From NCBI GenBank assembly GCA_014706295.1, contig JACSVZ010000002.1:134810963-134874962 (forward strand): a stretch of 64,000 nt of DNA, in the 5' to 3' direction. Below, piece by piece: positions 30,545-41,888 of the stretch. Within the stretch, counting starts at the first letter, position 1, and the number at the start of each line of letters is the position of its first letter. This DNA comes from Lycocorax pyrrhopterus obiensis. Lineage: Eukaryota > Chordata > Aves > Passeriformes > Paradisaeidae. The notes beneath the pieces are model-generated. The model saw only the letters and a program-made list of their open reading frames with translations. It searched no databases and was not told the DNA's origin. A program made the translations under genes and the position numbers.

Positions 30545-30850
30545 TTTGGCACAGAGATCTAATATGAAATTTTCCAACTCAACCTGTGGGTTCTGTTACT
30601 CTAGTGCTGTTAAAAGTTAATTTTGTATTGATTAACGTGCTATATAAAATAACATTTTATGAAAAGTAAAATGCCTATTTATTGCTGCTATAAGAAATGT
30701 GATGGATACCCACTGAAATGAATAACTTATCCACATAAACAATATAAAGAAATGACGTGCTGCACATCAGTCTCCTCAGATTTTTGTATGTACAGTACCT
30801 GCTTCTAAGCCATAATTTGTAGAAATAAACTTGTTAAATGATTAAAAATA
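30545..30850 (+). other. EMC2: EMC2 3' UTR
   Basis: About 300 nt of AT-rich sequence from the stop codon to the region just past the polyadenylation signal. The exact cleavage site is inferred to be about 10-25 nt after AATAAA. A second hexamer-like ATTAAA follows at about 30841, so an end a little further on is possible. Confidence 0.75.
30824..30829 (+). terminator. EMC2: EMC2 polyadenylation signal AATAAA
   Basis: The canonical AATAAA closest downstream of the EMC2 stop codon (280 nt). No earlier AATAAA is seen in the 3' UTR. Confidence 0.8.
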
Positions 30851-33800
30851 TACAGTGACTTACTGAACTTGCAAATGGAAATCACAAATTTATATATGTA
30901 GATTAATAACATATGCTAAATATTTTTCTTATATGCATATTTAAGAGTAAAAGCATGCTACAGAGGTACACTCTGGAAAATGCATGAAGGAGTGATTATG
31001 AGTACACTTTATTAGAGAAGGTTTGTTAAGGGTTTTTTTTAATGAGTTGCTATCTAGTACTGTAGAAATGGAGAAAACTTACTCATGGATTTTGCTTCAG
31101 AGGTGCTGTGGTACTGGCGTAAGGCCAAAGATGTTCTTCTCCATGGCTTTGTGGGCAAATGCTTCCATGTCCACGTAATTCTCCAATTAGTATATGGATA
31201 TTCCCTTTTTTTATTCCTTCTCTGTGTCCTTTGCTGTACTTGTGTTTCACTTGATAAATTTCAGCTGGGGCTCTGTGCTGGTCTCTGCTGGTTCTGTGCC
31301 CCCGGTATGGGCACCCCTTTGCTGTGCTGCTTTGGCTTCTCCACACTGAGCAAGGAGTGCTGCACCGAAGGGGTGACATGAGGCAGCTTGTTCAGCTGCC
31401 TTGCACTTACTGGGGGCTAGCATTTGTTACACCATCAGCATGAAGCATCTGGCACACTGCAAAATGTATTCTGTTTGTCTTTAGGCACTTGTTTATTTAC
31501 TCAGATAGTTAATCAAACACCCTAATTCCAGCATTTTGCACTTCTGATCATTCTGGATGTTGTTCACATGTGTACTGTGGCAATTCAGTTGCACAGCTAT
31601 CATTTCATTACTACAGCTTCAGTAAGATTGCGTAACAGCAGCAACATAGCTGTGGCAGATTCTAATAACAGTATTGCAATGTTGTTTTCATGGCTGTTAC
31701 AACCATCCAAGATTATTAGACTTTCAGATTTTATACTGCCTAATCTATATAGATGGGTAGGCTAAAGGCTGTGTATTAAAATGTCCTTGTTATGATCCTG
31801 GGCTTGATGTAATAAAACACAGCTGAGTTCCTTCTTAAAAACAACGCAGCAACAAAAACTTCCTTCAAAGCTTGAAAATTTGTATAACTGAGCTGTTTTT
31901 TGCATGAGACTGGGCCTTTAAGAAACATATAGGATCTGGCTGTTACCCATGAAGTAGGTTGGAGTTCAGTAGTGTGACAGAATGGGTGCCATGCCATGAG
32001 AATTAATTGTATGTGGAATTGTAAAATAGCTTAATTCACTGCCGTTACGTTACAAAACTGCACATACTGCCTAGTATTATATTGAATCATCCAATTCTAA
32101 CTCGGGGAAATAGTGCACATCCTTTCATAATAATAATTCACAAACTGGCCTCAGAACAGTACTTGTGGCTAGATTATATATGCTTTGGGTGGAAAACCAA
32201 GAAAGTATCATTAAACCTGTATATATCTGTTGTAGTCTTTGATTGTATGAGTGTGCCATCTAGAGTTTTAAGCCCTCATTAATGTTTTTTTCTGTTGTAC
32301 CTGCGTCTCGTATAATTTGGTTGCATTTTAAAATGAAAAATTGTGGGAAGTTGTACTGAAGGTTAAAATTACTTGGTGCATAACATTTTACCTCCAAGGT
32401 ATTAAAAACCAGCAGTGCAGTATTTTTGTGTAGCAGGCATCTGCTTCTGAAATGTGTTGTATATAACACATTTCAATGTCAGACTTGGGTATTTAGTATA
32501 TCAGTTTCTCCATAAGGAAATTTGTTCTTTCTTGTTTTCAGTTATTTGATGACAATTTTCATGTCATTTGGCTGCTTAGCACCTTCTCATTTTCGTTACT
32601 GCTTAGCATCTCTTTGAAATTACAATTTAGCACTCTGATTTGTGCTTGTATTTTGGCAAAATTTCTACATAGTAGAGCTTACAAGTTAACCATGCAAATA
32701 TTTCTGACAAATTTGTGTTTACTTCAAAGGTTAAATAAATTACTCCTATGAAAATGCATGGGCGGTCTCCGACAGAACTATTGAATTGCAGCAATGGAAA
32801 TTGAGAGTATTTTCCATGTTCAGACTTAAAGTTTAAAAATCCTCTGTCTGCAGGAGAAGTAACTGCATGAAATGTCCTGAACTCTCAGCAAGGAAGGGCT
32901 TGCTGAGAAGAGAAGCTGTCATATAATATGATCTTTGTAAAAGTAATTTTCCAGTTCTAGTAAATGATTTCGTAATGTTACAGATGCTATGTTGCATTAA
33001 AGAATAGGTTTTCAGAGAATGGATTACTTAATTAACAAATGAACTTCATTATGTTCTGTATTGTGCTCTGACAGTGACAAATGCTACACAAAAATATTAG
33101 CAAGCATTCAGTCTCCTCTTTCCAAAATAAAAGGCCATGTTTTCATATTGTTTCAGTTGACAGCAAAAGCTTGGGACCTTTGCAATGCCAGGCTGTGTAG
33201 CAATGACCGTGTCTTTATTTTCTCAACCATACTTTGGTAGCAGGCTTGACAAGGAGAGCTCAGTGCTACGCGATGAGGTAAAGGTCATTGAAGAGCCCCC
33301 AAACACTCCAGTTCTGCCTTTGTGATACAAGTTACTGGTGACTTCTTCAAAACCTTTCATCCAAATGTTATACAATTTGTAGCTGCAAAAAGCACATCTT
33401 GTTTAGAATATATCCCTAAATCTCTTCAGTTCAGTGCCCAGAATATCTTGCAGTTGCTATTGGAAACTCTGTTATTAGTCAATGGAGGACTTCCTCTTGG
33501 CAGTGCTGTATTTGTAATGGCATCCATGTTTGCTAGTCACTGCATTTACAGTGGAACTTGTATTTCAGCCAGCTTTAGAAGGGAGGGGAAAAGGAAAGCA
33601 AATTAAACTTGACTTACTGGCATGAATTTGTTAGCTTCTTGTTACTTGCACTCTCATCTTCCAAGAACACCAACTGTAGCTGCAGTCAGGTTTGCAATAA
33701 TAATTCTTGTAATTTAAGACCTTACATATATTCAGCTCTAAACTCAAAACTCCATTATAATCTAAACCATAGAGATTCCAGTGAAACAGTGCTATGTGAT

Positions 33801-34107
33801 GTGCACATACCCCCCTATGCAGCAAAGGACTACTCCCACCCTCCTTCAAGTTGGTGTCAGGTTAGAGGAGCATTAGTACAGTTTTTAACTGTGGTTTTGT
33901 CTAGAAAATTAACACGGCTTAGTATTTCTCAAAATATTGTTTAGTACTTGCATTGCTCAGTGTATTAATAGAATTTTAGGGCTATTGCTTAACTACAGCA
34001 GGTGGTCTACTATACTACTGTGTACAGTAGTACAACAGACTAGTTGAGTCTACCCAGAGACCAGTTACCAGGAATAAATGGGTCATTAATCTACCTGCCT
34101 CTTAAAC

Positions 34108-34246
34108 AGAAAAAAAAGCCCCCCAAACAACAAAACCCGAAACAAAAAAACCCAACCAAACAAAAAACCCCCACCAAAACAACAACAACCAAGCAACCAA
34201 CCAACCAAAAAGACCAAAAAAAACCCAAAGAAAAAAGAGAAATCAA
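34108..34246. repeat. A/C-rich low-complexity tract
   Basis: About 140 bases composed almost only of A and C, with motifs such as AACCAACC, CAACAACAACC and poly-A runs. Its translation is a lysine/proline/threonine/glutamine string and is not taken as coding. The same style recurs at 2424-2462, 9696-9760 and 26014-26060. Confidence 0.9.
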
Positions 34247-35299
34247 CCCCACCGAAATCACCTGGTAAAGTTGTTTTTCAGCTGCTGGATGTGAAATGGA
34301 AAACGTTTATCAGTGCACTTCATAGGTGAATATATTTTGCCCTGTGATGAGGAAATCCCCCGTACAAAGCAGTGCAATCCTTTCAATGCTTATCAGGCAG
34401 GAAATAAGGCTGGAGAGAAGCACACAGGCCTCTTCAACCCAGTGCCACAGTAGGGTTTCCACTGGCAACTTGCAAAGAACATGCCATTCGTGTGCCCTCG
34501 GCATCCTGGAACTGAGCAGTCATGGTGAAAAGTGCAAAATAAGCCTGGCCTGGCACAGCCCAGAGCCTGCAGAGTTGATGCTCAGGTCCGTGTGCTCAGA
34601 GACCCAGCACAGCACCTGAGCTCTGCCCAGCTGCCACTAGGGCTGCACATTGCTGTGAGTCTCCCTGCAGGATCTTGCTCCTACTAAGGACTGTCCTGTC
34701 CTCTGCTTTACTTTTCTCTCCTTGGCATCTCCACAGCTGGAATCTTGCAGAAGATCTGTTTTTGCTTTGGGACTGGTGTAGAGGTGAGGGTACAGATGGA
34801 TCAGCTTGCTGGAGTGATCCTGGCTCTGTGAAGGTTTTGCACATTATTGGCTTCAGTGCACTGAGTGACCAGTGCACACCTAAAGGTCAGCTTGTAAGCC
34901 TTTGCCTTGGACTGAGTCTGCTCAAATCCTTTGTGGGTGCTTGACAAAGAATGTCTGAGGTTGGATGTGATCCGTGCCGAATGACTGCGAGTGTATGGAA
35001 AGATCTGTTCCGGTGACGTGGCAACTGCAGTTTGGGTCTCACATTCACTGGGCCTTTTTGTGCGTGTGTGTGAAACAGCGTGAATCACTTCAGGAAAACA
35101 GTTCCAGATGGGAGGCTCTTTATCCAAGGTCAAAGGGATGGCTGGAGGGAGGACGAGCCACCTTTTCAGCTTGTGTGAGTCAGCAGAGGTCCAGTAGCTC
35201 TCTGCCCTGTAGAATGTGACAAAATCTGCTGCACTTTTCCATTGCCAAAATAATGATAGGTGTTAGTTTGTATTTAACAAAGAAAGAAATTGTGCAAAA

Positions 35300-35536
35300 A
35301 TGTTTCTCTCCTCATCCGTGTGTACTTTAACTGCTTTTAATGCGACCTTGTTGATGTTAGGGTTCCTCATGACATTCGGGTGGCACATAGGCATCTGCCT
35401 CAAAGCAGTGGAGAAAGACGCATTTACAGTGACTGCTCACATGGGAAGTTTCTGGTGGGCTTCCATCATGGCAGGCCACAACCTGTTTGCACTGGCAGTA
35501 GAAGCACTGCTTGTCTCATCGGTGGGGCTTGCTTAA
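35300..35536 (+). other. 78-codon hydrophobic ORF, status unknown
   Basis: An ATG-initiated frame of 78 codons with two hydrophobic stretches (roughly residues 10-33, including TLLMLGFLMTFGWHIGICL, and 50-78), ending in TAA. It looks like a small membrane protein on paper. No family is recognised, no splice or promoter signals are evident, and a chance origin is at least as likely. Confidence 0.15.
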
Positions 35537-37616
35537 ATAAGATTCCTCTTAGGATCAAGGCTAATTTTCCCCAGAGAATGAAGGATCTTTTCCCAAATTT
35601 ATACAGTTTTTCTGTAGCAAGCTTTTAGGTTTTGGACATGATGTTTGGACGTGAAACTTTAAACCAGGCAGATGTAATCCTCCCAGGAAGAGACTGCAAA
35701 AATCAGCATTGAAGCAATTTCAAAAAAGTGAGCAGCAAGTAAAATTAACCATTGCGTCTGTTTATTTAGGTAATTGAGCTTGACACAGTGGTGTGTCTGA
35801 CAAGCTGGTTTGTGTTTTTTATTCCATTAAATACAGATACGACACTCAAAGCTGTCACTGCCCGTCTGAGAATATTTGTTTCAGTTTAGACTTTGGAAAC
35901 CATGTAAATGTGGATAGATCACGAGGTGGGCAGCAGGGTAAGAAAACTACCCAGTAGAACTGTATCTCTTTCCCTGGACAGCTGTTGCAGTTTATTCTGT
36001 TTCAGTTAGAATCAAGAATGAAAACCATAAAAAATTGTTAATAGATCTATTAAAAGTCAATAGCTGCTGTGTCTGTTCAGTTCTGAAATCAGTGTTGTTA
36101 TTCCTTTTTTTTTTAATTAAATGATTATTCAATGGGCTGCTTGGCCATTATTAGCAGGCTTTATTGTAAGCTGGAAATATGTTTGAAAGATTCAAAGAGA
36201 GGATGAAAACTCTGAGAAATCTATAAATACCCTGGTATTTATGCAATTGAGATAAATTGTATATAACATGAACACAGAATTTCTGTTTTAAACATATCAA
36301 TAACATTTAGTGCCTTGTAACAATATTGTAATTGTACTCATGCCAAGCTTTTTGATCAAAACTTCCCAGAAATGTGGTGTCTATATGGAGCCAAAAGCTC
36401 TAATAAGCTTTTAAGTAAAATTTGATTTAGTTAAGTGTAGGCACCACCCAGACTTAGAAAGGAGCCTGTGCTAATACAGATAATTTGTTCCTCTTGGGAA
36501 GCTCCCATATTCAGGTAATTCTGAGCCTGATAGCCATATGAAAGAAACAGCTACAACTATTAGAGTAGTTTCAAAGAACATCCAGGCTTTTCCACATACA
36601 AACCATCATCTCAGTAAAGCAGAGATGTAGATGTGGTCATTTGGGAGCTTCTTTGAGAGCAAATCAATACATGATATCATCATTGGAATTGGATGGAGAA
36701 GCCTGGCAAGAGACTTATGTCTGTTTTCTTTTAGACCCTTTTCTTTAATGTCCAGTGTGCTGAAGAAAAAGCCTTCTGTCATGGTAGTTCGGTGTTTCAG
36801 ATGTCTAACTACGTAACAGAAAGGGATGTTTGGGGGTATGGGCCTGACAGGCTGGTGGGTGGCTGGGGTCAGTGCAAGGAGCGATGTCTTACACTGGTTC
36901 CAGGTTGAGAACACCTGCGCCTTCTGTGCCAAGGCAGTAGGGCCTGGTACCCCATCTAACATCTGTGTTTAGGAGGAGAAGTCTTTCTTGTGTCTTTTCA
37001 ATGCCCAACCTTCGTATTCAATCTTCTGAATGCCTGTATAACATGAACAGTGCTTTTAAAAAGAATTCCAGTGATTTCCCAGTTCAGAGGAGATCAATGA
37101 TCCAATTTATTCCTTCCAGCTCTAGGCATCATGCATACAAATACTTTGTTCAAAATGAGATTCTGGGCCCTATTTCTGGATTCCTATTTAGACAACAAAA
37201 TTAGGGATGGAATTCTCCAAGTCATCAGCTCCGAGTTGGCCTTGCTGGCACTTTATTGATTCCAAATTTTTTTTTAAAATCAGACTACGTATTTAAGTGC
37301 TTAAGTGCTTAGACATGGATTTTATTCTTAAATTTAGGCACCATTTAAAAAAAAATATTTTGTGTCCTTCATTTGCCAGACTCTTAAGTGGAAGTAGAAC
37401 AGATAGTTGTCTAAATCTCCCTGGCTGTGTGTTTGTGAGCAGTTGAAGAGTGACTTTTCATAGACGGCCATCTGCGCCTAAAGTAGAGAAAGAAAGCAAT
37501 GAAAGTGATTGCTGACTAATGCAGTAAGATCAACATTTTAAACAAAATTAATGCAAAAAAGGCTACATGACACTTTCCGTGCCTTAATTAAGCCTCCCCT
37601 GATAGGGAAGAATTTC

Positions 37617-37638
37617 CAGAGCCCTTGCCTGGGCTCTG
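37617..37638. repeat. Hairpin in LTR U5 region
   Basis: CAGAGCCC and GGGCTCTG are perfect reverse complements around a 6-base loop, just downstream of the LTR poly-A signal on the minus strand. It may be part of the R/U5 RNA fold of the old provirus. Confidence 0.6.
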
Positions 37639-37926
37639 TAGACGAACGGGACTTTTCCACGCTTCTTGCTTTCAAATAGTTGTTTATTAAGTCTTATCAA
37701 AGAAGCTGAGCCACGGGCATAACTTGCCGTAGAGAATGCGAGAGAAAAGGCGAGTTATCAAGATCACACCATCTTTTATAGGTATATTACCCAATGAAAA
37801 CCCAAAACGAAAGATTTTTTTACTTTTCTACCAATGTTCAATAAATCTTCCTGTCACAAGAAAGGAACTGCAGAATTTTTCACCCAATCCTCTCAATCCA
37901 CTTTTGCCGCAGAACATGGAGTAGTA

Positions 37927-37948
37927 GAAGAAGAAGAAGAAGAAGAAG
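37927..37948. repeat. (GAA)7 microsatellite inside the LTR
   Basis: Seven GAA units followed by G, inside the U3 part of the solo LTR (TTC on the LTR's sense strand). It probably expanded from an existing short TTC tract of the LTR. Confidence 0.95.
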
Positions 37949-38069
37949 GTCTGGAGAACAACAACAATCCTCCATTTTGAAGTTTTTTGCTTTTTATCTA
38001 TTTACTATATTAACAAACCCAACACCTCTAAATTTTCACCCTGTGACAATCTTACATAATGTTCTATCA

Positions 38070-41000
38070 CCTAATTCACACCAGTGAAGATTCTGTTTCT
38101 TCCCAGAGGGTAGGTAATTTTCTCCATGGACGAAGGTAAAAGACAGGGTTGTCCAGGGGGGTAGAACTCTTCAAAACAGGCAGAGAAATATTCCCTGCAC
38201 TTTGGACTCCCACAGCTACAGATACTGGAAGTTGTAGGAGTTAGTGAGGTTAGAGGTCTGCTTGAAATATGGAAGGTGTAACAAAGTCTGTGCACTGCTG
38301 GGTTCTGGAGAAGCCCTGTGGTCCTTTTTCTTCATGCCTCCATGTCCATTCCCACAGTCTCTCGCCTGTTGCCTCCCACCGGTTACACCTTTTGTGGTGG
38401 TTCTTTGGGGCAGGCTCCTGTCCATGTGCTGTGGCCAACTGTGACACATGAGGATGGAGGGATGACGTCGGGGTGGTGGTTTTTCTATTGTTTTGTCCTG
38501 TTTCCTTTTCAGTGGTGGGTGGGACCTGAGAGTGTGTTCTTTGGCAGTGAACAAGAAATACCAGAAGACTGCCATACATTGGCTGTGTTCACTTACTTCT
38601 GGTCACTTCAGGTATATGACCCAGAGAAATCCAAAGTATCAGGAGGATATCTGTCTGCTGTTGCAACCCCAGTCATCAGAAGAAATCTGTGGGACCAGCG
38701 TTTCAGTGCCACCATGGGAGTAGGAAGGAGGGGAGCACAAATACCCTGAATGTTGTACTACTGAGGACTGGCTAGAATGCAAGGATTTCATTTTACAATA
38801 AAATTGAGGTTTGACTGCTGCTTTTGTTCCATAACAGAAAAAAGAAAAAGCCAACAGAAACCTTTTCACCACTGAAAAGGCCATACCCACAAGGTTTACT
38901 CCACACTGGATTACCAGTAACCTTATGGCTGAGTCATTTCCCTGTGTGGTAGGAGGTGAGGGTTTATGTTGTCTACCTGATTACAAGAGACTTTTAACTT
39001 GTTTTTCTTGTATTTCCAGCAAGTGACCTATCCATCATGTTGTGGAGTCAAGTCTCTGGCCCAGAGATGGTTGGAAAAAAAGGAGAACTCAGTATGAGAC
39101 AGCTTCTCTTGGCAGCTTGAAAAGAAAAACTTTGCCTTTCTTTCGTGGTGAACTTCATGTATCAGCAAACTACTGAAGTGTTAACTGAGCTTGAATAAAG
39201 TGAGTTATCTTTCAGACATACAGATGCATCTTCAGATCTTTAAGATTAACTCAGCACATTGCTTGGCTCAGACATCAGCTGACGTAACTGGTGCTGGCAA
39301 GGAAGGTGCATGCCATTGCAAAGATAGATTTAAAACATAACTTCATTTTTCTTACCTGCTTAAGGTTGGTGGGTTTTCATTTTTTATATGATTTTAGCAG
39401 GGTTAAGTAGATAAATTTCTATTTTGTGCTGATCTTTCTACAAAAGACACCTGTAAATGCTCTTCTTTGTTTCATTAGTGATGTCTTATCTCTCAAGTCG
39501 TTCAGTCAGACTATGCAGTCCTTTTTCCCCTCCGTAAGTAGTTTAAAATATCTCTGATGAAGTCTGTATGCAGAAAGTAGGTAACTTTGCTGGGAATTAT
39601 CTTTGATTAGTTGTTTTTCCCTTGTGCAGTGGTAGTTACTCAATCTTTTTTAAAGGCAAAACTCTTATGGGCAATGGTATAGTTCTGTAACCAGCATGAG
39701 TTCCTCCCACTTCCTGAGTTTTGTTACTAACTTGGCTCTGCAACATGGTTCAATTCAGTAATTTAGGGTTTTTCTCCTTCAGATTCGTCAAATGTAAAAT
39801 ACAATCAATGAAACCTTTTGTTCCTCCAAAAAAATCACTGCTCATAGGTGTTGCTATGAAATTAATACATTGCTTATCAGTTTTATCCTGCTTAACTTCA
39901 TAAATGTTATATTAGTATTTCATTGATCAACGATCTAAATCTGTCTGGGGAAAGAAGTAATTTCTCACAGGTAACAAGAAATTTATGTCATGTGGGTCAT
40001 TCCAGTCAGTGCTTTGAGTGACAGGAAAGTGTAGGGTAAATTTGGCAGAATTCATGTACATTTTATACCGGCTCCAGATGTTTTAAGCATTCTACGCATT
40101 CATTTTAAAAAATGGCCTTTTAATAGTTGAAGTGGTTATTAGTTTTTCTGCTCAAACTGAACCTCAATGTGAGTAGTTGATGGATATAAATTAGCATGTC
40201 TTGCTAACCTAAAACTTTTATTATTTATCCATGGTATATTTTCTATAGTTGTCAAGAGCTTTTGATCCTGTAGTCTTCATTGACTATATAAAAGAGAATC
40301 TGCCATTTAGATTAACAAGAGAAATATATTTGAAATATGTTGTATGCAGAATTTTTATATGGTCTACTGCAAAATGATAGATCACACAGTAAGGGGATGT
40401 GGAATAAAGTATGAAAAGGGTTTGAAGAAAAAATGAGAAGTGGTTCTGAATGTTAGTGGTGTTGCAGCTAATCCCGAAATTAATTATTCTGTATACTGAG
40501 AGTTTGATCAGCTGTGATTTAACTCAGCAGGAGTTTTTATTTTGATCTGAACGTGAACTTGATGTTGTGACTTTTAGGTCAAATATTATATTCCATTAAA
40601 ATACTATTTCGTATTTTGTAAATAATTTTTAGACCATTTTCATTTATAAATCATAGGTTTCTCTATATTGAAGGTGCTGCACTGCCAAATACTGTGTAAT
40701 GAATGAGACACATGACAAGTCAAGTGTTTAAAGTACATGATAAAATAAGAGACTGATCAAATTTTTTTTCTTATTTTTAAACTATTTTTCCATCAGAAGT
40801 CTGGAAAGTAAGTGACTGGTTTTTTTGGTTTTTTGTTTTTTTTAATTGTCATTAGGCAGCTCTGGTGTAATTTATGTTAAGAGGTTTTGGCCTGTTTATG
40901 TGTGCTGAAATTTGCCAAAATTGGTAATGTGATATTCCATCTTTAGCAAACCTATAGAGTAATAAATAATGACACATGACTGTATGTGAGTGTTGCTAGT

Positions 41001-41800
41001 TAATTTTTTTTGTGGTGTTCATGAAATGCAACAATCTTCCAACCCAAATTCTGCAGCATTAGGCAGCAAGTTGTACTCTGAACTAAACCAGATGCTGATC
41101 AGCTCTGTTCCTATTATCGACTTGGGGCAGAGATGGTAACCAGACCTTATTTGCAATGTTAACATTTGGAACAGATTAACAGCAGTTAGGCTGAAATGAG
41201 AAACCTCCACTTTACTGAAAAGGTTCAAAACATGTAATGCTGTAAAAATCAGGACGTCTGTAGTATGTTAGATAGGAATAAATAAGTTAACTCTAAGCCG
41301 CACTTTCTCCTTTGCAGGATGTGTTGTTTCCAGTTTATGAGTGACTCTGAAAGGACATGTTTATGAGGTATAGTCAGGCTTAAGTCCTGAGGAACCATCT
41401 ACCTGGTGAGGTAAATTCTATCTGAACTTGCTGTGAGAGATAGATTGGGGACGGCTCTCTCATTGTGAGAGAGCCCTCCCCAAAGCCAGGCTGTGTGGAA
41501 GATTTTTGTCTGGGGCGCAAATCCCACATGCATTCAGGAGGTGCAGAGACCCAGGATACTTTTGACTGCCAGCTTTCTGCTACATTCAAGCCCAGTGGTG
41601 CCCCAGAGGTCCCGTCAGAGTACATGGAACACATGGTGGCCCATGCATGGCATGCTGGATTTTGAAGTTCCTCTGTGCCTGCTTGTGGTATCTCAGAGGA
41701 TTCACTGGGAACTGAAGGGGTTCAACAGGAATGTAGCACAGGCCTAATGCTTTTTAGGCTGAAATGGGGCTAAGCTTCACCACCTCTTTGTGAATATTGT
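38070..41800. other. Intergenic, no gene supported
   Basis: Between 38216 and 38750 reading frames are open in several frames on both strands at once (longest 143 codons on +), which points to low stop density and not a gene; an AATAAA follows near 38798. The rest is AT-rich and unremarkable apart from the hairpin at 41445-41483. Confidence 0.65.
41445..41483. repeat. Strong hairpin, 18-bp arms, 3-base loop
   Basis: The left arm 41445-41462 (TTGGGGACGGCTCTCTCA) and right arm 41466-41483 (TGAGAGAGCCCTCCCCAA) are reverse complements except for one pair. The loop is TTG. The arms are GC-rich, unlike the surrounding AT-rich sequence. It could be the centre of a palindromic element or fold as RNA. 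It is shorter than a usual pre-miRNA stem. Confidence 0.85.
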
Positions 41801-41888
41801 AGATATAGATATAGATACAGATATAGATATAGATATAGATATAGATATAGATATGGATATAGATATAGATACACATATATAGATATAG
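41801..41888. repeat. (ATATAG)n hexanucleotide microsatellite
   Basis: About fourteen units of AGATAT/ATAGAT with four or five single-base interruptions. Its translation produces a repetitive Tyr/Ile string on the minus strand that is not a protein. Confidence 0.97.

Larger units (their letters stand above)
30851..37580. other. Intergenic, no gene supported
   Basis: Sequence 3' of EMC2. It includes GC-richer stretches at about 31085-31400 and 34300-35220 where stop-free runs of 60-111 codons overlap on both strands, which is expected of GC-rich DNA. It also has an A/C-rich tract (34108-34246) and a 78-codon hydrophobic ORF (35300-35536). I recognise no protein family, RNA gene or transposon in the rest. 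Confidence 0.7.
37589..38069 (-). mobile_element. Solo LTR of an endogenous retrovirus
   Basis: Read on the minus strand it starts TGATAGAACATT at 38069 and reaches CTTCCCTATCA at 37600, so the ends form the inverted repeat TGATAG/CTATCA. Inside are a TATA box (CTATAAAAG, about 37772-37782) and, some 90 bases on, an AATAAA (37683-37688), then a hairpin: the promoter-R-U5 order of an LTR. No gag, pol or env remains are seen on either side, so it is a solo LTR left by recombination. A possible target duplication is ATTAGG (38070-38075) against ATTAAG (37583-37588); this would put the left end near 37589. Family not assigned; the look is that of passerine ERV LTRs. Confidence 0.75.

Noticed and set aside
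31083..31381. Two 98-codon frames on opposite strands covering the same bases
   Set aside because: They are mirror frames of one GC-richer stretch with no recognisable protein on either strand.
34044..34268. Lys/Pro/Thr/Gln-rich 74-codon frame
   Set aside because: It is the translation of the A/C-rich low-complexity tract.
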